Source: Sporosarcina sp. | Lineage (GTDB): Bacteria > Bacillota > Bacilli > Bacillales_A > Planococcaceae | DNA length: 64,000 nucleotides | Reading direction: 5' to 3' | NCBI RefSeq assembly: GCF_029257255.1 | Contig: NZ_JARICI010000080.1 | Location: forward strand, 23,093 to 87,092 | Shown here: positions 8,851 through 17,954 of the stretch, in pieces | Layout: the number at the start of each line of letters is the position of its first letter | How positions within the stretch are numbered: position 1 is the stretch's first letter | Translations under genes and position numbers: made by a program | The notes under the pieces: generated by a model | Told to the model about the DNA's origin: nothing | The model's input: only the letters and a program-made list of their open reading frames with translations | Database searches by the model: none

Positions 8851-9000
8851 GATACGCCTTGTACTATTCACCCGTAAAAAGTTTTATTGATAACCTACGA
8901 GACGAGCAACCAAGTACTTCTTTCGCTGCTGCATTAGATATAACAGAAGGACAGAGCAACACAGAAAGTCCTTCAGATCAAAGCGAGGGAGGTGAAATAT

Positions 9001-9432
9001 ATGTGTGGAGGAGGATGTTGTCCAGATCCGGTTTTTGCTCCGGATCCTCAGTCGTTCTTAGCTTCTACTTCTGCTTGTGGTAATTGGTGCTATCCTTGCG
9101 GTTCAACTTTTAGAACACTTTGGGAAAAAGAAAATAGTTTTACAGGCAAAGTTTCTGGTACTGTAACGATTAATTACCAAGGAGGCTGTGACAATTTACT
9201 TGGCGTGGTTGTATACGATAGCCAGAATAAACCTTACGACAATGTTTCAGGAGCAAGTTTTGTTGTTCCTAAGGCAGTTGGAAAATGTTTGACAGATACG
9301 ACAGGTAATACTGTCAGTCGAGCATTCCCAGATATCAGTAGAGTGGAAATTGTTTGTAATTCCCTTTCGGAAACTTCAACAAATTGCTTCGGAAAGTATT
9401 GCTTAGATTTACACTATACGGTCACAGTTTAA
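9001..9432 (+). CDS. Putative S-Ena/DUF3992-type endospore appendage subunit
   Basis: A 143-aa protein with 11 Cys. The N-terminus MCGGGCCPDP has the CC pair found in the flexible N-terminal connector of S-Ena pilins (it crosslinks stacked subunits by disulfides). The rest looks like a single beta-sandwich: FTGKVSGTVTINYQ, VSRAFPDISRVEIV and the terminal FGKYCLDLHYTVTV, which parallels the Ena ending GEFCMTIRYTLS. A GTG at 8992 would overlap the SD GGAGGTGA, so ATG 9001 is the start. It has no signal peptide, as expected for a protein made in the mother cell. It is divergent from the fusion gene at 7875-8801 and has its own terminator. Confidence 0.65.
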   Translation: MCGGGCCPDPVFAPDPQSFLASTSACGNWCYPCGSTFRTLWEKENSFTGKVSGTVTINYQGGCDNLLGVVVYDSQNKPYDNVSGASFVVPKAVGKCLTDTTGNTVSRAFPDISRVEIVCNSLSETSTNCFGKYCLDLHYTVTV

Positions 9433-9442
9433 TATCAACATG

Positions 9443-9473
9443 CCCTTCAGAGAAAATCTCTGAAGGGTTTTTT
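9443..9473 (+). terminator. Intrinsic terminator of the Ena-like gene
   Basis: An 11-bp perfect stem (CCCTTCAGAGA with TCTCTGAAGGG), an AAA loop and six Ts. Confidence 0.92.
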
Positions 9474-9477
9474 AGTA

Positions 9478-9520
9478 TTGACTCAACTGTTACTACCGTA
9501 TATACTGCACATATACAGTT
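9478..9520 (+). promoter_or_regulatory. Sigma-A promoter with overlapping dyad (putative GntR operator)
   Basis: TTGACT (9478-9483), a 17-bp spacer and TATACT (9501-9506). Two inverted repeats overlap it: GTATAT...ATATAC (9498-9516) over the -10 and start point, and AACTGT...ACAGTT (9485-9520) around it. This position is what autorepression by the GntR protein encoded next would need. Confidence 0.6.
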
Positions 9521-9541
9521 AACAAAGAAAAGGGTGATGTA

Positions 9542-9913
9542 TTGAATATTGTCATCTCCAATTCGGTGAATCAGCCGATTTATTTGCAGATTAAGAATCA
9601 GTTGAAGGAGCAGATTTTGCTGGGTGCACTGCAGGAAAAAGAAGCTTTGCCATCGATCCGCAAGCTTGCGAAAGACCTTCAGATTAGTGTGATCACAACG
9701 AAAAAGGCTTATGAAGAATTGGAACGCGACGGACTTATTGAAACGTTTCCAGGCAAAGGTTCATTTGTCGCTGCACAGAACCGTGAGCTTTTGAAAGAAG
9801 AGCAATTGAAGAAAATTGAGCAGCAGCTGGTGAATGTGATTGAAGACGGCCGCGCATTTGACGTGGGTCTTGAAGAATTGATTCATATGCTGACACTACT
9901 GTACGAGGAGTGA
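9542..9913 (+). CDS. GntR family transcriptional regulator (YtrA type)
   Basis: A 123-aa regulator with an N-terminal winged helix (QPIYLQIKNQLKEQILLG, then LPSIRKLAKDLQISVITTKKAYEELERDGLIE) and a short helical C-terminal dimerisation segment of about 45 residues, typical of the YtrA subfamily. The TTG at 9542 follows SD AAGGGTGAT. It heads an operon with an ABC ATPase (overlapping or adjacent starts) and a membrane protein. The plan GntR-ATPase-permease resembles ytrAB of Bacillus and pmtRAB of Staphylococcus, whose regulators respond to membrane-active antimicrobials or peptides; the ligand here is unknown. Confidence 0.9.
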   Translation: MNIVISNSVNQPIYLQIKNQLKEQILLGALQEKEALPSIRKLAKDLQISVITTKKAYEELERDGLIETFPGKGSFVAAQNRELLKEEQLKKIEQQLVNVIEDGRAFDVGLEELIHMLTLLYEE

Positions 9914-9918
9914 AAAGA

Positions 9919-10779
9919 ATGGAAAATATAGTGGAAGTACGAAACCTGACGAAGCAATTCAATGGTTTTGCACTGGATAATCTTAGCTTCGATATAAAAA
10001 AAGGATTCATTACCGGATTCATCGGGGCAAACGGTGCGGGAAAAACGACAACCATCCGCTGTCTAATGGATTTAATTCGAGCTGGACAAGGAGAAATACG
10101 TGTGTTTGGCGAGTCACACGAGAACCATACCGCAGAAATTAAGGAGCGCATCGGTTTTGTCTATGACGCAGATTTTTACTACGAAGATCTTACTATCGAG
10201 AAAAATAAACGAATTCTCGCACCTTTCTACTCCAAGTGGGATGATGAACTGTTCTATCACTATCTGCGGAAATTCCAGCTGAATAAAGCAAAACGCGTCA
10301 AGCATCTGTCCAAAGGAATGCGAATGAAATTTGCACTTGCTATGGCTCTGTCTCACCATCCTGACTTTATCATCATGGATGAGCCGACAGCAGGCCTTGA
10401 TCCGATTGTCCGCCGCGAACTGCTCGATATGATGCAGGACCTTATACAAGATGAAGAAAAAGCCATTTTCTTCTCGACTCACATTACAACCGATTTAGAG
10501 AAAATAGCAGACTTCATTATTTTCATTCACGATGGACGCATTATCTTTCAGGGAGAAAAAGAGGAATTTACCGAACGTTATGTGTTGGTAAAAGGGAATG
10601 CAGATCAACGCAGTCTAGTAGAAGGATTGTCTGTGATTGGCCTCCGTGTAACTGATGTCGGGTTCGAATGTTTAGCGGATACTTCACAAACCCCTTTAGA
10701 TCGACTGCAACCATTGCTAATTGAAAAACCGACACTCGAAGATATTATGTATTACACAGGAAGGGGCGGATCTCAATGA
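9919..10779 (+). CDS. ABC transporter ATP-binding protein
   Basis: A 286-aa ATPase with Walker A GANGAGKTT, signature LSKGMRMKFALA, and Walker B FIIMDEPTAGLD. A GTG at 9910 overlaps the upstream stop codon, but ATG 9919 has GAGGAG 8 nt upstream and begins MENIVEVRNLTKQF, as usual for the family. It pairs with the membrane protein that starts inside its stop codon (ATGA overlap). Together they would form an ABC-2 type exporter under the GntR regulator. Confidence 0.93.
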   Translation: MENIVEVRNLTKQFNGFALDNLSFDIKKGFITGFIGANGAGKTTTIRCLMDLIRAGQGEIRVFGESHENHTAEIKERIGFVYDADFYYEDLTIEKNKRILAPFYSKWDDELFYHYLRKFQLNKAKRVKHLSKGMRMKFALAMALSHHPDFIIMDEPTAGLDPIVRRELLDMMQDLIQDEEKAIFFSTHITTDLEKIADFIIFIHDGRIIFQGEKEEFTERYVLVKGNADQRSLVEGLSVIGLRVTDVGFECLADTSQTPLDRLQPLLIEKPTLEDIMYYTGRGGSQ

Positions 10780-11447
10780 ATGCTCTAATACGAAAAGACC
10801 TATATACGCAAAAAGCGAGCACCTACTTCCTTACAGCTTTATGGTTTATCATATTTACAAACTTTTTCACAGATGGGCAGCCTGTACGTCATATTCTCCT
10901 GCTGATCTTCGTCGCTTATTTTATAGCCATTTCCACCAGTAACAAAGATTTTGAGAAAGAATCTGTCTTGGTAAACAGTCTTCCTGTCACGAGAAAACAA
11001 TTCGTACTGGCAAAGTACGCAGCAGGTTTTATGTGGTTTGGATTGTCTGCAGTTGGAATACTGGTGTATATCTTCTTGTTTGAGACGTTCGCTCCGTTTC
11101 CTACACGAATGATGACGATGCCTGAACTGCTCATCGCTCTCGGAAGTTTTTACGTAATTCTTTCCCTGTTTTATCCAATTCAATTTAAAATGGGTTATCT
11201 ATTAGCAACCTCTTTAACGATCATACTACCTTTGTTTAGCATGATGTCGTTTAGAATCATACTGAACATCATGGAAAATCCAAGAATGGTAGCGGAACAA
11301 CAATTTTTCCTGCAAACTGCGGAGCTTGTCACCACAAATCAATGGACAATCGCACTCTCAGTCCTTCTGATAAGCGCCATACTGACATGGCTGTCTATCC
11401 TGCTATCGATTCGAATTGTCCGCAAAACTGATTTTGACCACGCCTAA
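10776..11447 (+). CDS. ABC-2 type transporter permease
   Basis: A 223-aa membrane protein with about six hydrophobic segments (YFLTALWFIIFTNFF, ILLLIFVAYFIAI, GLSAVGILVYIFLF, LIALGSFYVILSLFY, LATSLTIILPLFSM, and WTIALSVLLISAILTWLSIL). It contains the motif LVNSLPVTRKQFVLAKY, typical of ABC-2 permeases of the YtrB/PmtB neighbourhood. Its ATG overlaps the ATPase stop, so the two are co-translated. Substrate unknown. Confidence 0.88.
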   Translation: MNALIRKDLYTQKASTYFLTALWFIIFTNFFTDGQPVRHILLLIFVAYFIAISTSNKDFEKESVLVNSLPVTRKQFVLAKYAAGFMWFGLSAVGILVYIFLFETFAPFPTRMMTMPELLIALGSFYVILSLFYPIQFKMGYLLATSLTIILPLFSMMSFRIILNIMENPRMVAEQQFFLQTAELVTTNQWTIALSVLLISAILTWLSILLSIRIVRKTDFDHA

Positions 11448-11481
11448 TATTCCAAATCAGAAAACTTTTGCAAATAAAAAT

Positions 11482-11513
11482 CGTTAGTTATTACAGGTTA
11501 GAATTTACTAACG
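11482..11513. promoter_or_regulatory. Inverted repeat before the second ABC pair (possible operator)
   Basis: CGTTAGT (11482-11488) and ACTAACG (11507-11513) form a perfect 7-bp inverted repeat with an 18-bp spacer containing another TTAG. No terminator separates it from the upstream permease. It could be a regulator site or an mRNA stem near the start of the next gene. Confidence 0.3.
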
Positions 11514-11531
11514 TAAGAAGAAGGAGGATGT

Positions 11532-12455
11532 ATGGTCATAAAACCAATAGTCGAGTTACAAAATCTGACGAAAATCATTGGAAACAAAAAAATTATTGAC
11601 GATGTCAGTTTATCGTTATATCCCGGGCAAATTACCGGATTCCTAGGGCCGAATGGAGCCGGTAAAACGACGACGATCCGTATGATGGTCGGCCTGATGA
11701 AACGAACGAGCGGTGAAATCTTGATTGACGGCAAGCCGCTATCAGAGGACTTTGAAGAAGGTTTGTCAAAAGTCGGCGTTATAGTAGAAAATCCTGAGAT
11801 GTACAAATTTATGTCCGGTTATAAAAACCTGCTGCATTTCGCACGCATGCAAAAAAATATCAGTAAAGAACGAATCGATGAAGTCGTCCGGCAAGTAGGA
11901 TTGGAACAGCGGATTAACGAGAAGGTTTCTACTTACTCTCTCGGCATGCGGCAGCGTCTCGGTCTGGCTCAAGCTTTATTGCACCGGCCGAAGTTCCTGA
12001 TCTTAGACGAACCGACAAACGGACTCGACCCCGCCGGCATCCGCGAATTCCGTCAACACTTGCGCGTCATTGCGGAAACCGAGGGGGTGTCTGTCTTCGT
12101 TTCAAGCCATATGCTTTCGGAAATTGAATTAATGTGTGATCGGATAGCAGTGATTCAAAACGGCCGACTCGTCGATATTCGCGACATGTCAGAAACAGCG
12201 CAGTCCCATTATTACCTGGAACTGTCCCCTGCTGCAAAAGCACAGGAACTGCTGGTTTCTAAAGGCTTCACAGTGGAACCACTACCTATTGGCTTGGTAC
12301 TCCAGGCTGAAAAAAATCAGGTTCCATCAATCGTACAGCTGCTGACAGCCAATGAAATCGAAGTCTTCGCTGTGCAGCCGCACCGCAAAACATTAGAGGA
12401 TCAATTCCTGGAAATGACGGGGGGCGGACAGATTGCTGAATCTCATACAAAATGA
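11532..12455 (+). CDS. ABC transporter ATP-binding protein, BcrA/bacitracin-type
   Basis: A 307-aa ATPase with Walker A GPNGAGKTT, signature YSLGMRQRLGLAQALLH, and Walker B FLILDEPTNGLDPAGI, then a C-terminal regulatory extension of about 80 residues. SD AAGGAGG precedes the ATG. It belongs to the BcrA-like exporters linked to peptide antibiotic resistance or lantibiotic immunity; that specificity is inferred from family only. The next gene starts inside its 3' end. Confidence 0.92.
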   Translation: MVIKPIVELQNLTKIIGNKKIIDDVSLSLYPGQITGFLGPNGAGKTTTIRMMVGLMKRTSGEILIDGKPLSEDFEEGLSKVGVIVENPEMYKFMSGYKNLLHFARMQKNISKERIDEVVRQVGLEQRINEKVSTYSLGMRQRLGLAQALLHRPKFLILDEPTNGLDPAGIREFRQHLRVIAETEGVSVFVSSHMLSEIELMCDRIAVIQNGRLVDIRDMSETAQSHYYLELSPAAKAQELLVSKGFTVEPLPIGLVLQAEKNQVPSIVQLLTANEIEVFAVQPHRKTLEDQFLEMTGGGQIAESHTK

Positions 12456-13371
12456 ATGGATGAAACTGTGGGCTAAAAAAGGTACATGGATTATGACGAT
12501 TCTGCTGATTGCTGCAGTCATCGGTCTGATGGGATTGACTAAATGGATTAACAGTCAAGATACTACCGAGCATACTGACTGGAAAGCTAATGCACAAGAG
12601 CAATTACGGTATACAAAAGAAGCGATTGAACTCGATCTGCCGGAGATGGAACAGGAGCAGAATGAAGAAACCGTTAAGATTTTGGAATACCGTTTAGCAA
12701 ATAACATTCCGCCGCTTGCTGAAGATGGCCGGGAATCACTGATCATTAATCCTGTAGGTGTTGGAAGTCTCGTTGTACTGATTACGGTTATTGTAGCAGC
12801 CGGCATCGTAGCGTCTGAATTCTCACAAGGAACAATCAAAATGCTTCTGACACGCCCTGTTAGTAGATGGAAAATCATGACGTCAAAATACGCGACTGTT
12901 CTTTTATTTGGTATATTGCTGATGTTCATCGGCTTCGCGGTAACGATCATCAGTGCATATATACTATTCCCTTCAGGCATAGGTCAGGAACTGAAGTGGG
13001 ATGGTAATGCGGTTGTCCCCGTTTCAGTCTGGGGCCACGGTCTGTATATGCTGATTCTGGCTTTCGCCAACGTGATCATTACGGCTACTTTTGCATTCAT
13101 GATCGGCAGTGTCTTCCGGTCAAACGGAATGGCCATCGGTCTGTCGTTATTCATTTTCTTTACGGGCAACACGATTGTTTTATTACTTTCACAATACGAA
13201 ATCGCAAAATATCTCGTCTTCACTCATATGAATCTGACGATGTACGAAACCGGTTCCGTGTTTGTAGATGGTATCACCATGCCGTTCTCGCTAGCAGTTT
13301 TGGCTGTGTACCTTGTAGTTTTCTTGATGATCAGCTACACCGTGTTTACGAAGCGGGATATTACTGCATAA
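12433..13371 (+). CDS. ABC transporter permease
   Basis: A 312-aa permease starting at a TTG (MLNLIQNEWMKLWAKKGTW) that overlaps the ATPase gene by 23 nt, with a GGGGGCGG SD inside it. The plan is the usual one: a first transmembrane helix, an extracellular loop of about 80 residues (residues 35-110), then five helices including the motif IVASEFSQGTIKMLLTRPVS that defines ABC-2 permeases. It forms an exporter with the preceding ATPase. A strong terminator follows. Confidence 0.9.
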   Translation: MLNLIQNEWMKLWAKKGTWIMTILLIAAVIGLMGLTKWINSQDTTEHTDWKANAQEQLRYTKEAIELDLPEMEQEQNEETVKILEYRLANNIPPLAEDGRESLIINPVGVGSLVVLITVIVAAGIVASEFSQGTIKMLLTRPVSRWKIMTSKYATVLLFGILLMFIGFAVTIISAYILFPSGIGQELKWDGNAVVPVSVWGHGLYMLILAFANVIITATFAFMIGSVFRSNGMAIGLSLFIFFTGNTIVLLLSQYEIAKYLVFTHMNLTMYETGSVFVDGITMPFSLAVLAVYLVVFLMISYTVFTKRDITA

Positions 13372-13386
13372 AAACTTTCAATAATC

Positions 13387-13418
13387 AAAAGGCCTGCTCA
13401 GTTTGAGCAGGCCTTTTT
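13387..13418. terminator. Bidirectional terminator between ABC permease and selO
   Basis: A 14-bp perfect stem (AAAAGGCCTGCTCA with TGAGCAGGCCTTTT) with a 3-nt loop, A-run on one side and T-run on the other, serving both convergent genes. Confidence 0.92.
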
Positions 13419-14872
13419 CATGTACCGCAATACGTCTGGAAAGAACCTCCGTCGGAAAGCGGTTCTGTATATTCTTCTTGTTCAGCTGTATACGCATAAG
13501 GATTTTCAAGTACATTCAGCAACTTCAGGAAGGGTCGCATATCCCCTGTTTCCGCTGCCTGCAATGCTTCTTCCACCCGATGATTTCTCGGAATCACAGA
13601 CGGATTATGCTGTTTCATCCGCATCTTCACTGCTTCCCGATCATTCGGCTGGCGCTGTAGTCTTGCTGTCCAGCGTTCTTTCCATTCAATGAATTCTGGT
13701 GCGTTGAACATTTTCTCTGATTGATCAAGTGTCAATGAACGGAATGTATTCGTGTAATCCGCCTGTTGCTCGTTCATGATGTCCAACAAATCCTTCACAA
13801 GCGTTTCGTCCTGCTCTTCTTCATTGAACAGTCCGAGTTTCGCTCTCATGCCGGCCATCCATTCTGTCACATACAATCGGGCAAATTCAGAGAGCTTACT
13901 TTCAGCGAGCTTCACCGCTTCTTCCTGATTGTCGTGAAGCAATGGCAGAAGAGTTTCCGCAAACCGCGTCAAATTCCATTCTGCAATGCCAGGTTGATTT
14001 CGATATGAATAACGTCCCTGCACATCAATTGAACTAAAGACAGTTGCCGGATTATACATATCCATAAAGGCACACGGCCCGTAATCAATTGTCTCGCCAC
14101 TGATTGTCATGTTGTCCGTATTCATGACGCCGTGAATAAAGCCGGCAAGCTGCCATTTTGCAAGTAAGGAAGCTTGTCTCTCTATGACTTTTTCGAGCAG
14201 CGCAAGATAAGGGTGCTCTTCATGTAGAGCTGCTGGATAATGACGTTTGATTGTATAATCAGCCAGCGCCTGAAGATCTTCCCGCACTCTCCGGGCAGCT
14301 GCATATTGAAACGTTCCAACCCGTAAGTGACTTGAAGCAATACGTGTTAACACAGCGCCTGTCAGAGCGATTTCACGCAGTACAGGCTCGCCCGTTACTG
14401 CCACTGCCAGACTTCGTGTCGTCGGAATGCCCAGCCCATGCATCGCTTCACTGATGAGGTACTCGCGAAGCATCGGTCCGAGTGCCGCCCGGCCGTCTCC
14501 CCCACGGGAATACGGAGTACGTCCTGAGCCCTTCAATTGAATATCTACTAGATTTCCCTGTGGAGTCGTTTGCTCACCAAGCAGCAGCGCCCGTCCGTCA
14601 CCTAGCATGGTAAAATTACCGAATTGATGGCCTGCATACGCCTGTGCAATCGGTTCGATGCCTTCCAGTTTTTCATTGCCAGCAAAAATTGCTGCCATAT
14701 CTGTACTCTGTAACTGTTCCAAATTCAGTCCCAGCGTAGCCGCAAGCTGATCATTCAGTAAAACCACTTGAGGTGAACTCACTTGATTTGGCTCCATTTC
14801 TGAATAAAACGATTCAGGTAATTCAACATAACTCATCCCTAAATTCCAGCCAATAGGTTGTTGTGTATTCAT
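13418..14872 (-). CDS. selO: Protein adenylyltransferase SelO (YdiU/UPF0061)
   Basis: A 484-aa pseudokinase-fold enzyme. Family members transfer AMP from ATP to Ser/Thr/Tyr of target proteins, with a role in redox homeostasis known in Escherichia coli and yeast. Visible motifs are the nucleotide-binding stretch [40 protein letters not shown], and the active-site region [20 protein letters not shown]. The longest ORF begins at 14947, but ATG 14872 ([10 protein letters not shown]) has a GAGAGGAG SD and gives the family length. It is monocistronic. Confidence 0.95.
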   Translation of the reverse strand: MNTQQPIGWNLGMSYVELPESFYSEMEPNQVSSPQVVLLNDQLAATLGLNLEQLQSTDMAAIFAGNEKLEGIEPIAQAYAGHQFGNFTMLGDGRALLLGEQTTPQGNLVDIQLKGSGRTPYSRGGDGRAALGPMLREYLISEAMHGLGIPTTRSLAVAVTGEPVLREIALTGAVLTRIASSHLRVGTFQYAAARRVREDLQALADYTIKRHYPAALHEEHPYLALLEKVIERQASLLAKWQLAGFIHGVMNTDNMTISGETIDYGPCAFMDMYNPATVFSSIDVQGRYSYRNQPGIAEWNLTRFAETLLPLLHDNQEEAVKLAESKLSEFARLYVTEWMAGMRAKLGLFNEEEQDETLVKDLLDIMNEQQADYTNTFRSLTLDQSEKMFNAPEFIEWKERWTARLQRQPNDREAVKMRMKQHNPSVIPRNHRVEEALQAAETGDMRPFLKLLNVLENPYAYTAEQEEYTEPLSDGGSFQTYCGT

Positions 14873-15051
14873 ATGTTCTCCTCTCCCAAGTCCAAGCAAA
14901 AAAATGGTACTAGCTTCATCCTGCTTTACTCGTAAACAGATGTCCATTAAGACGATTCACAAAAGTGAAGTAAGCAATAGGGGAAATATAACTCATTAAT
15001 GACAATTAGAACTTATTGCTCAAAAAACTATAACTATTTCCCTTTGAAACA

Positions 15052-15079
15052 TTGATTTATAATGAAAAGTATCTATACT
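15052..15079 (+). promoter_or_regulatory. Possible sigma-A promoter of the chemoreceptor gene
   Basis: TTGATT (15052-15057), a 16-bp spacer and TATACT (15074-15079), about 30 bp before the start codon. Confidence 0.45.
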
Positions 15080-15111
15080 TAGGATAATAATATTTTTTAG
15101 GAGGTCACTGC

Positions 15112-16845
15112 ATGTCATCATTTCGTCCCAAAATGAATGTAGAACAACTATTGCAGCGAGGTACCGATATAGAGGCACCCCAGCGTTTTAAAGAGACGTT
15201 ACACTATAATCATTTCCAACAAGTAGATATTCAAAACCTGAAGGAGTTATATAATAAGCTAAAAGACGTTACTCCAACAATCACGGAAATCTTCGAACAA
15301 TATTTAGAAGAACTGTCCCCTAAACAACATAATCCCATTCCCAAGCCACTGATTGACGCCTATTTGACAAATTTCTTCACTCAGACACGCGATGAAGATT
15401 ATATGGAAGAGACATTAAAGTTCTTTTTCATTTTGCGAAAAAATCAATTTGAACCTGGGAAGACGATCGTACTCTTCAACCAGTTTGCTTTTTATATTCA
15501 AACGCATCTCCTATACCATTTCGGATACCGTCCCGGTAAAGCTTTTGAATTGCTGAAATCCCTGCAATCAGCAGTAAACATTGACCAGCAGCTTTATATT
15601 GAGCTGATGACTGAGCAGACGGTTGAGCATGTCGTAACCGAGATTTCTCATCTTGTCGATGCCAATACCAAGATTATGTTCATGAAAGATTTGATTTTCA
15701 ACCTAGATCATCAATCCAATGAAATACAGTCATCCACTGCAGCAACCGAGCAGATTTCAGCGTCGATTACAGAAGTAGCCAACACTTCTTCACGTATTTC
15801 CGAAAAAACTGCTGACTCTGTTGATTATGCAATCAACGGTAAAAAGACGATTGAAACGACGCTGGCTGACATTTTCCAGACAGAAAAACAGTTCAGTTCA
15901 ATCGTTGAAACATTCGCTTCCTTACAGCATCGTGTAGAGGAAATCGAAAATGTTGTGAAACTGATCAATGGGATTGCAGGACAGACCAATTTATTGGCAC
16001 TGAATGCATCCATTGAAGCAGCACGAGCAGGTGAACACGGCAAAGGGTTTGCGGTTGTCGCTCAGGAAGTCCGTAAACTTGCAGAAAATACAGTATCTGC
16101 ACTTGCAGAAGTGACGGATAATGTCGGCCATTTGAAATCGTACGCAAACAATGTGTCGAGTTCCATTGAAGATACAACGAAAAGTATTAATCGTGCAACT
16201 GAAGAAGCAAAAAATGCCCTGCCATTACTGAATGCCATTGTAGAAGCTTTCGAGGAAATCAATTTAGACGTCAGTAATACAGCCGCTATTTCTCAGGAAC
16301 AGGCCGCTTCTATTGATGAAGTATCCAATCGTATGATGGTCATTTCTCAAACACAGGAAGATATCCGCCGCTTCGGTGAGAGCACATCCACTTCTGTTTA
16401 CCAGTTAAGTCAGGAAATTAATAACTTCCGTCTCCGCGTGGTTGAGGAAAATAATGTACATCTGTCTTCCATCGCTTTACTGCAGCTGTCAAAAGCAGAT
16501 CACATTCTTTGGAAATGGCGAATCTACAATATGCTATTAGGCTTGGAGACAGTAAAACCATCAGATGTCTCTTCGCATAATGACTGCCGTCTTGGAAAGT
16601 GGTATCACTCAGAAGAAACCAGGAAAAGACTTGGTCATTTGTCTTCATTTATAGAAATAGATCAATATCATGCCGATGTGCACAAATATGCACGAAAAGC
16701 TGCTGTCAATTTTGAACGAGACGATATCGCAGGAGCGGAGCAAGATTTACGGCTGCTTGAAATGGCATCTGCCGAAGTCATTACACTGCTTGATGACTTG
16801 ATCGATGTCATCACAAAAGAAAATATGGTTTTACAAGAAGTGTAA
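15112..16845 (+). CDS. Soluble methyl-accepting chemotaxis protein with protoglobin-like and CZB domains
   Basis: A 577-aa chemoreceptor without transmembrane segments. Residues 20-170 are helical and look like the globin-coupled (HemAT) sensor domain, but where HemAT has its proximal heme His I see RKNQFEPGK, so heme binding is doubtful. Residues about 200-430 form the MCP signalling hairpin, with the CheA/CheW-contact tip VKLINGIAGQTNLLALNASIE-type sequence. Residues of about 455-560 form a chemoreceptor zinc-binding (CZB) domain: DHILWKWR, NDCRLGKWY and YHADVH supply the His/Cys/His/His ligands. SD TTAGGAGG is strong. It would signal cytoplasmically to CheA. Confidence 0.88.
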   Translation: MSSFRPKMNVEQLLQRGTDIEAPQRFKETLHYNHFQQVDIQNLKELYNKLKDVTPTITEIFEQYLEELSPKQHNPIPKPLIDAYLTNFFTQTRDEDYMEETLKFFFILRKNQFEPGKTIVLFNQFAFYIQTHLLYHFGYRPGKAFELLKSLQSAVNIDQQLYIELMTEQTVEHVVTEISHLVDANTKIMFMKDLIFNLDHQSNEIQSSTAATEQISASITEVANTSSRISEKTADSVDYAINGKKTIETTLADIFQTEKQFSSIVETFASLQHRVEEIENVVKLINGIAGQTNLLALNASIEAARAGEHGKGFAVVAQEVRKLAENTVSALAEVTDNVGHLKSYANNVSSSIEDTTKSINRATEEAKNALPLLNAIVEAFEEINLDVSNTAAISQEQAASIDEVSNRMMVISQTQEDIRRFGESTSTSVYQLSQEINNFRLRVVEENNVHLSSIALLQLSKADHILWKWRIYNMLLGLETVKPSDVSSHNDCRLGKWYHSEETRKRLGHLSSFIEIDQYHADVHKYARKAAVNFERDDIAGAEQDLRLLEMASAEVITLLDDLIDVITKENMVLQEV

Positions 16846-16852
16846 ATAATAA

Positions 16853-16902
16853 AACAGGCTATTAGAAAAGCGATCTTCAGCTCTCCTAATTGCCTGTTCT
16901 TT
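16853..16902. terminator. Terminator between MCP and yitT-family genes
   Basis: AACAGGC and GCCTGTT pair, extended by ATTAG/CTAAT after one mismatch, around a 20-nt loop. T-rich sequence follows on both strands (better on the minus strand). Confidence 0.65.
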
Positions 16903-17755
16903 AGAATTTCGCAAGGGAAAAACCTCTTCCAAGGATTTCAGACGCATTTAAGAATACGACAAACGAATGCGGTTCCTCTTCCTGTAAGACCTTCTTCAAA
17001 TAAATGGCCTCCTGCTGTTCAACCACACATAAAATCATTGTTTTTTCTTGATTCGAAAAGCCGCCGACAGACCGTACTTTTGTCAGTCCTCTATCGATTT
17101 CTTCTTTAATAATGTTCTGGATGCGTTCTTCATGCTCAGTAATAATCAGTACCAATTTTGAATGTGACGTTTGCAACTGTACAAAGTCGATTACTTTGCT
17201 CGTCACAAAAATCGCCATCATCGCGAACAATGCCAACTCCAAATTAAAGACGACCGCGGAAGCTATTACGACAACTCCATCTACAAGCATCTGCGCATAA
17301 CCGCTGGATAGCCCGGTATATTTTTTAACAATCTGTGCCACCGTAGCAAGCCCTCCTGTAGAGCCGTTGCCCCGATAGACAATTCCAAGGCCAAATCCCA
17401 ATAAAATCCCTCCGTAAATAGCAGATAAAAGAGGATTGTCGATTGTATAAGGAATGTCCCTGCTGAGATAGATCGTCAGCGGTACAAAAAATGTGCCGAC
17501 TAATGTTTTCAAACTGAAGTCTTTTCCGAGCAATGCCAGACCTAGAAAAAAGATAGGGATATTGATAATCCACTGCACGTAGGCAGGTTCAAAATTGTAT
17601 AACTCATACAATAATGTACTGACCCCTGATACTCCACCTGCCGCAAGTTTTGCAGGAAGAAAAAATATATTAAAAGCTAAGCCGACAAATACGGAGCCTA
17701 CCATAATCCAAATATATTCGCTGAGCAGCTTTTGTTTCGCTGATGTCGTTTTCAC
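16901..17755 (-). CDS. YitT family membrane protein (DUF161 + DUF2179)
   Basis: A 284-aa protein with about five transmembrane helices in residues 10-190 (DUF161) followed by a soluble C-terminal DUF2179 domain, including the stretch RGLTKVRSVGGFSNQEKTML-like (VRSVGGFSNQEKTMILCVV). The GTG start at 17755 has AAGGA 11 nt upstream. Function is not established for the family; several paralogues per genome are usual in Bacillales. Confidence 0.9.
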   Translation of the reverse strand: MKTTSAKQKLLSEYIWIMVGSVFVGLAFNIFFLPAKLAAGGVSGVSTLLYELYNFEPAYVQWIINIPIFFLGLALLGKDFSLKTLVGTFFVPLTIYLSRDIPYTIDNPLLSAIYGGILLGFGLGIVYRGNGSTGGLATVAQIVKKYTGLSSGYAQMLVDGVVVIASAVVFNLELALFAMMAIFVTSKVIDFVQLQTSHSKLVLIITEHEERIQNIIKEEIDRGLTKVRSVGGFSNQEKTMILCVVEQQEAIYLKKVLQEEEPHSFVVFLNASEILGRGFSLAKF

Positions 17756-17954
17756 GTGTCAATCCGTCCTTCCCGGCAGCTTAAGCCGCCTTTGCCATTT
17801 TACCGTAAAATGTTGAACTTATCATCTGAGTATGTCTGTATGCATTCGATTCCCCCCAAAATAATAAGGAAACGCGGGTTCATTTTATTAATAGGTGAAT
17901 GATTTATATTGCTATTTTATTGGGCTAACAGAACAAAATAAGGAGGCTGGATAT

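Noticed and set aside
8838..9083. 81-codon plus-strand ORF overlapping the start of the Ena-like gene
   Set aside because: No SD, random-looking composition, and it overlaps the well-supported gene at 9001 in another frame.
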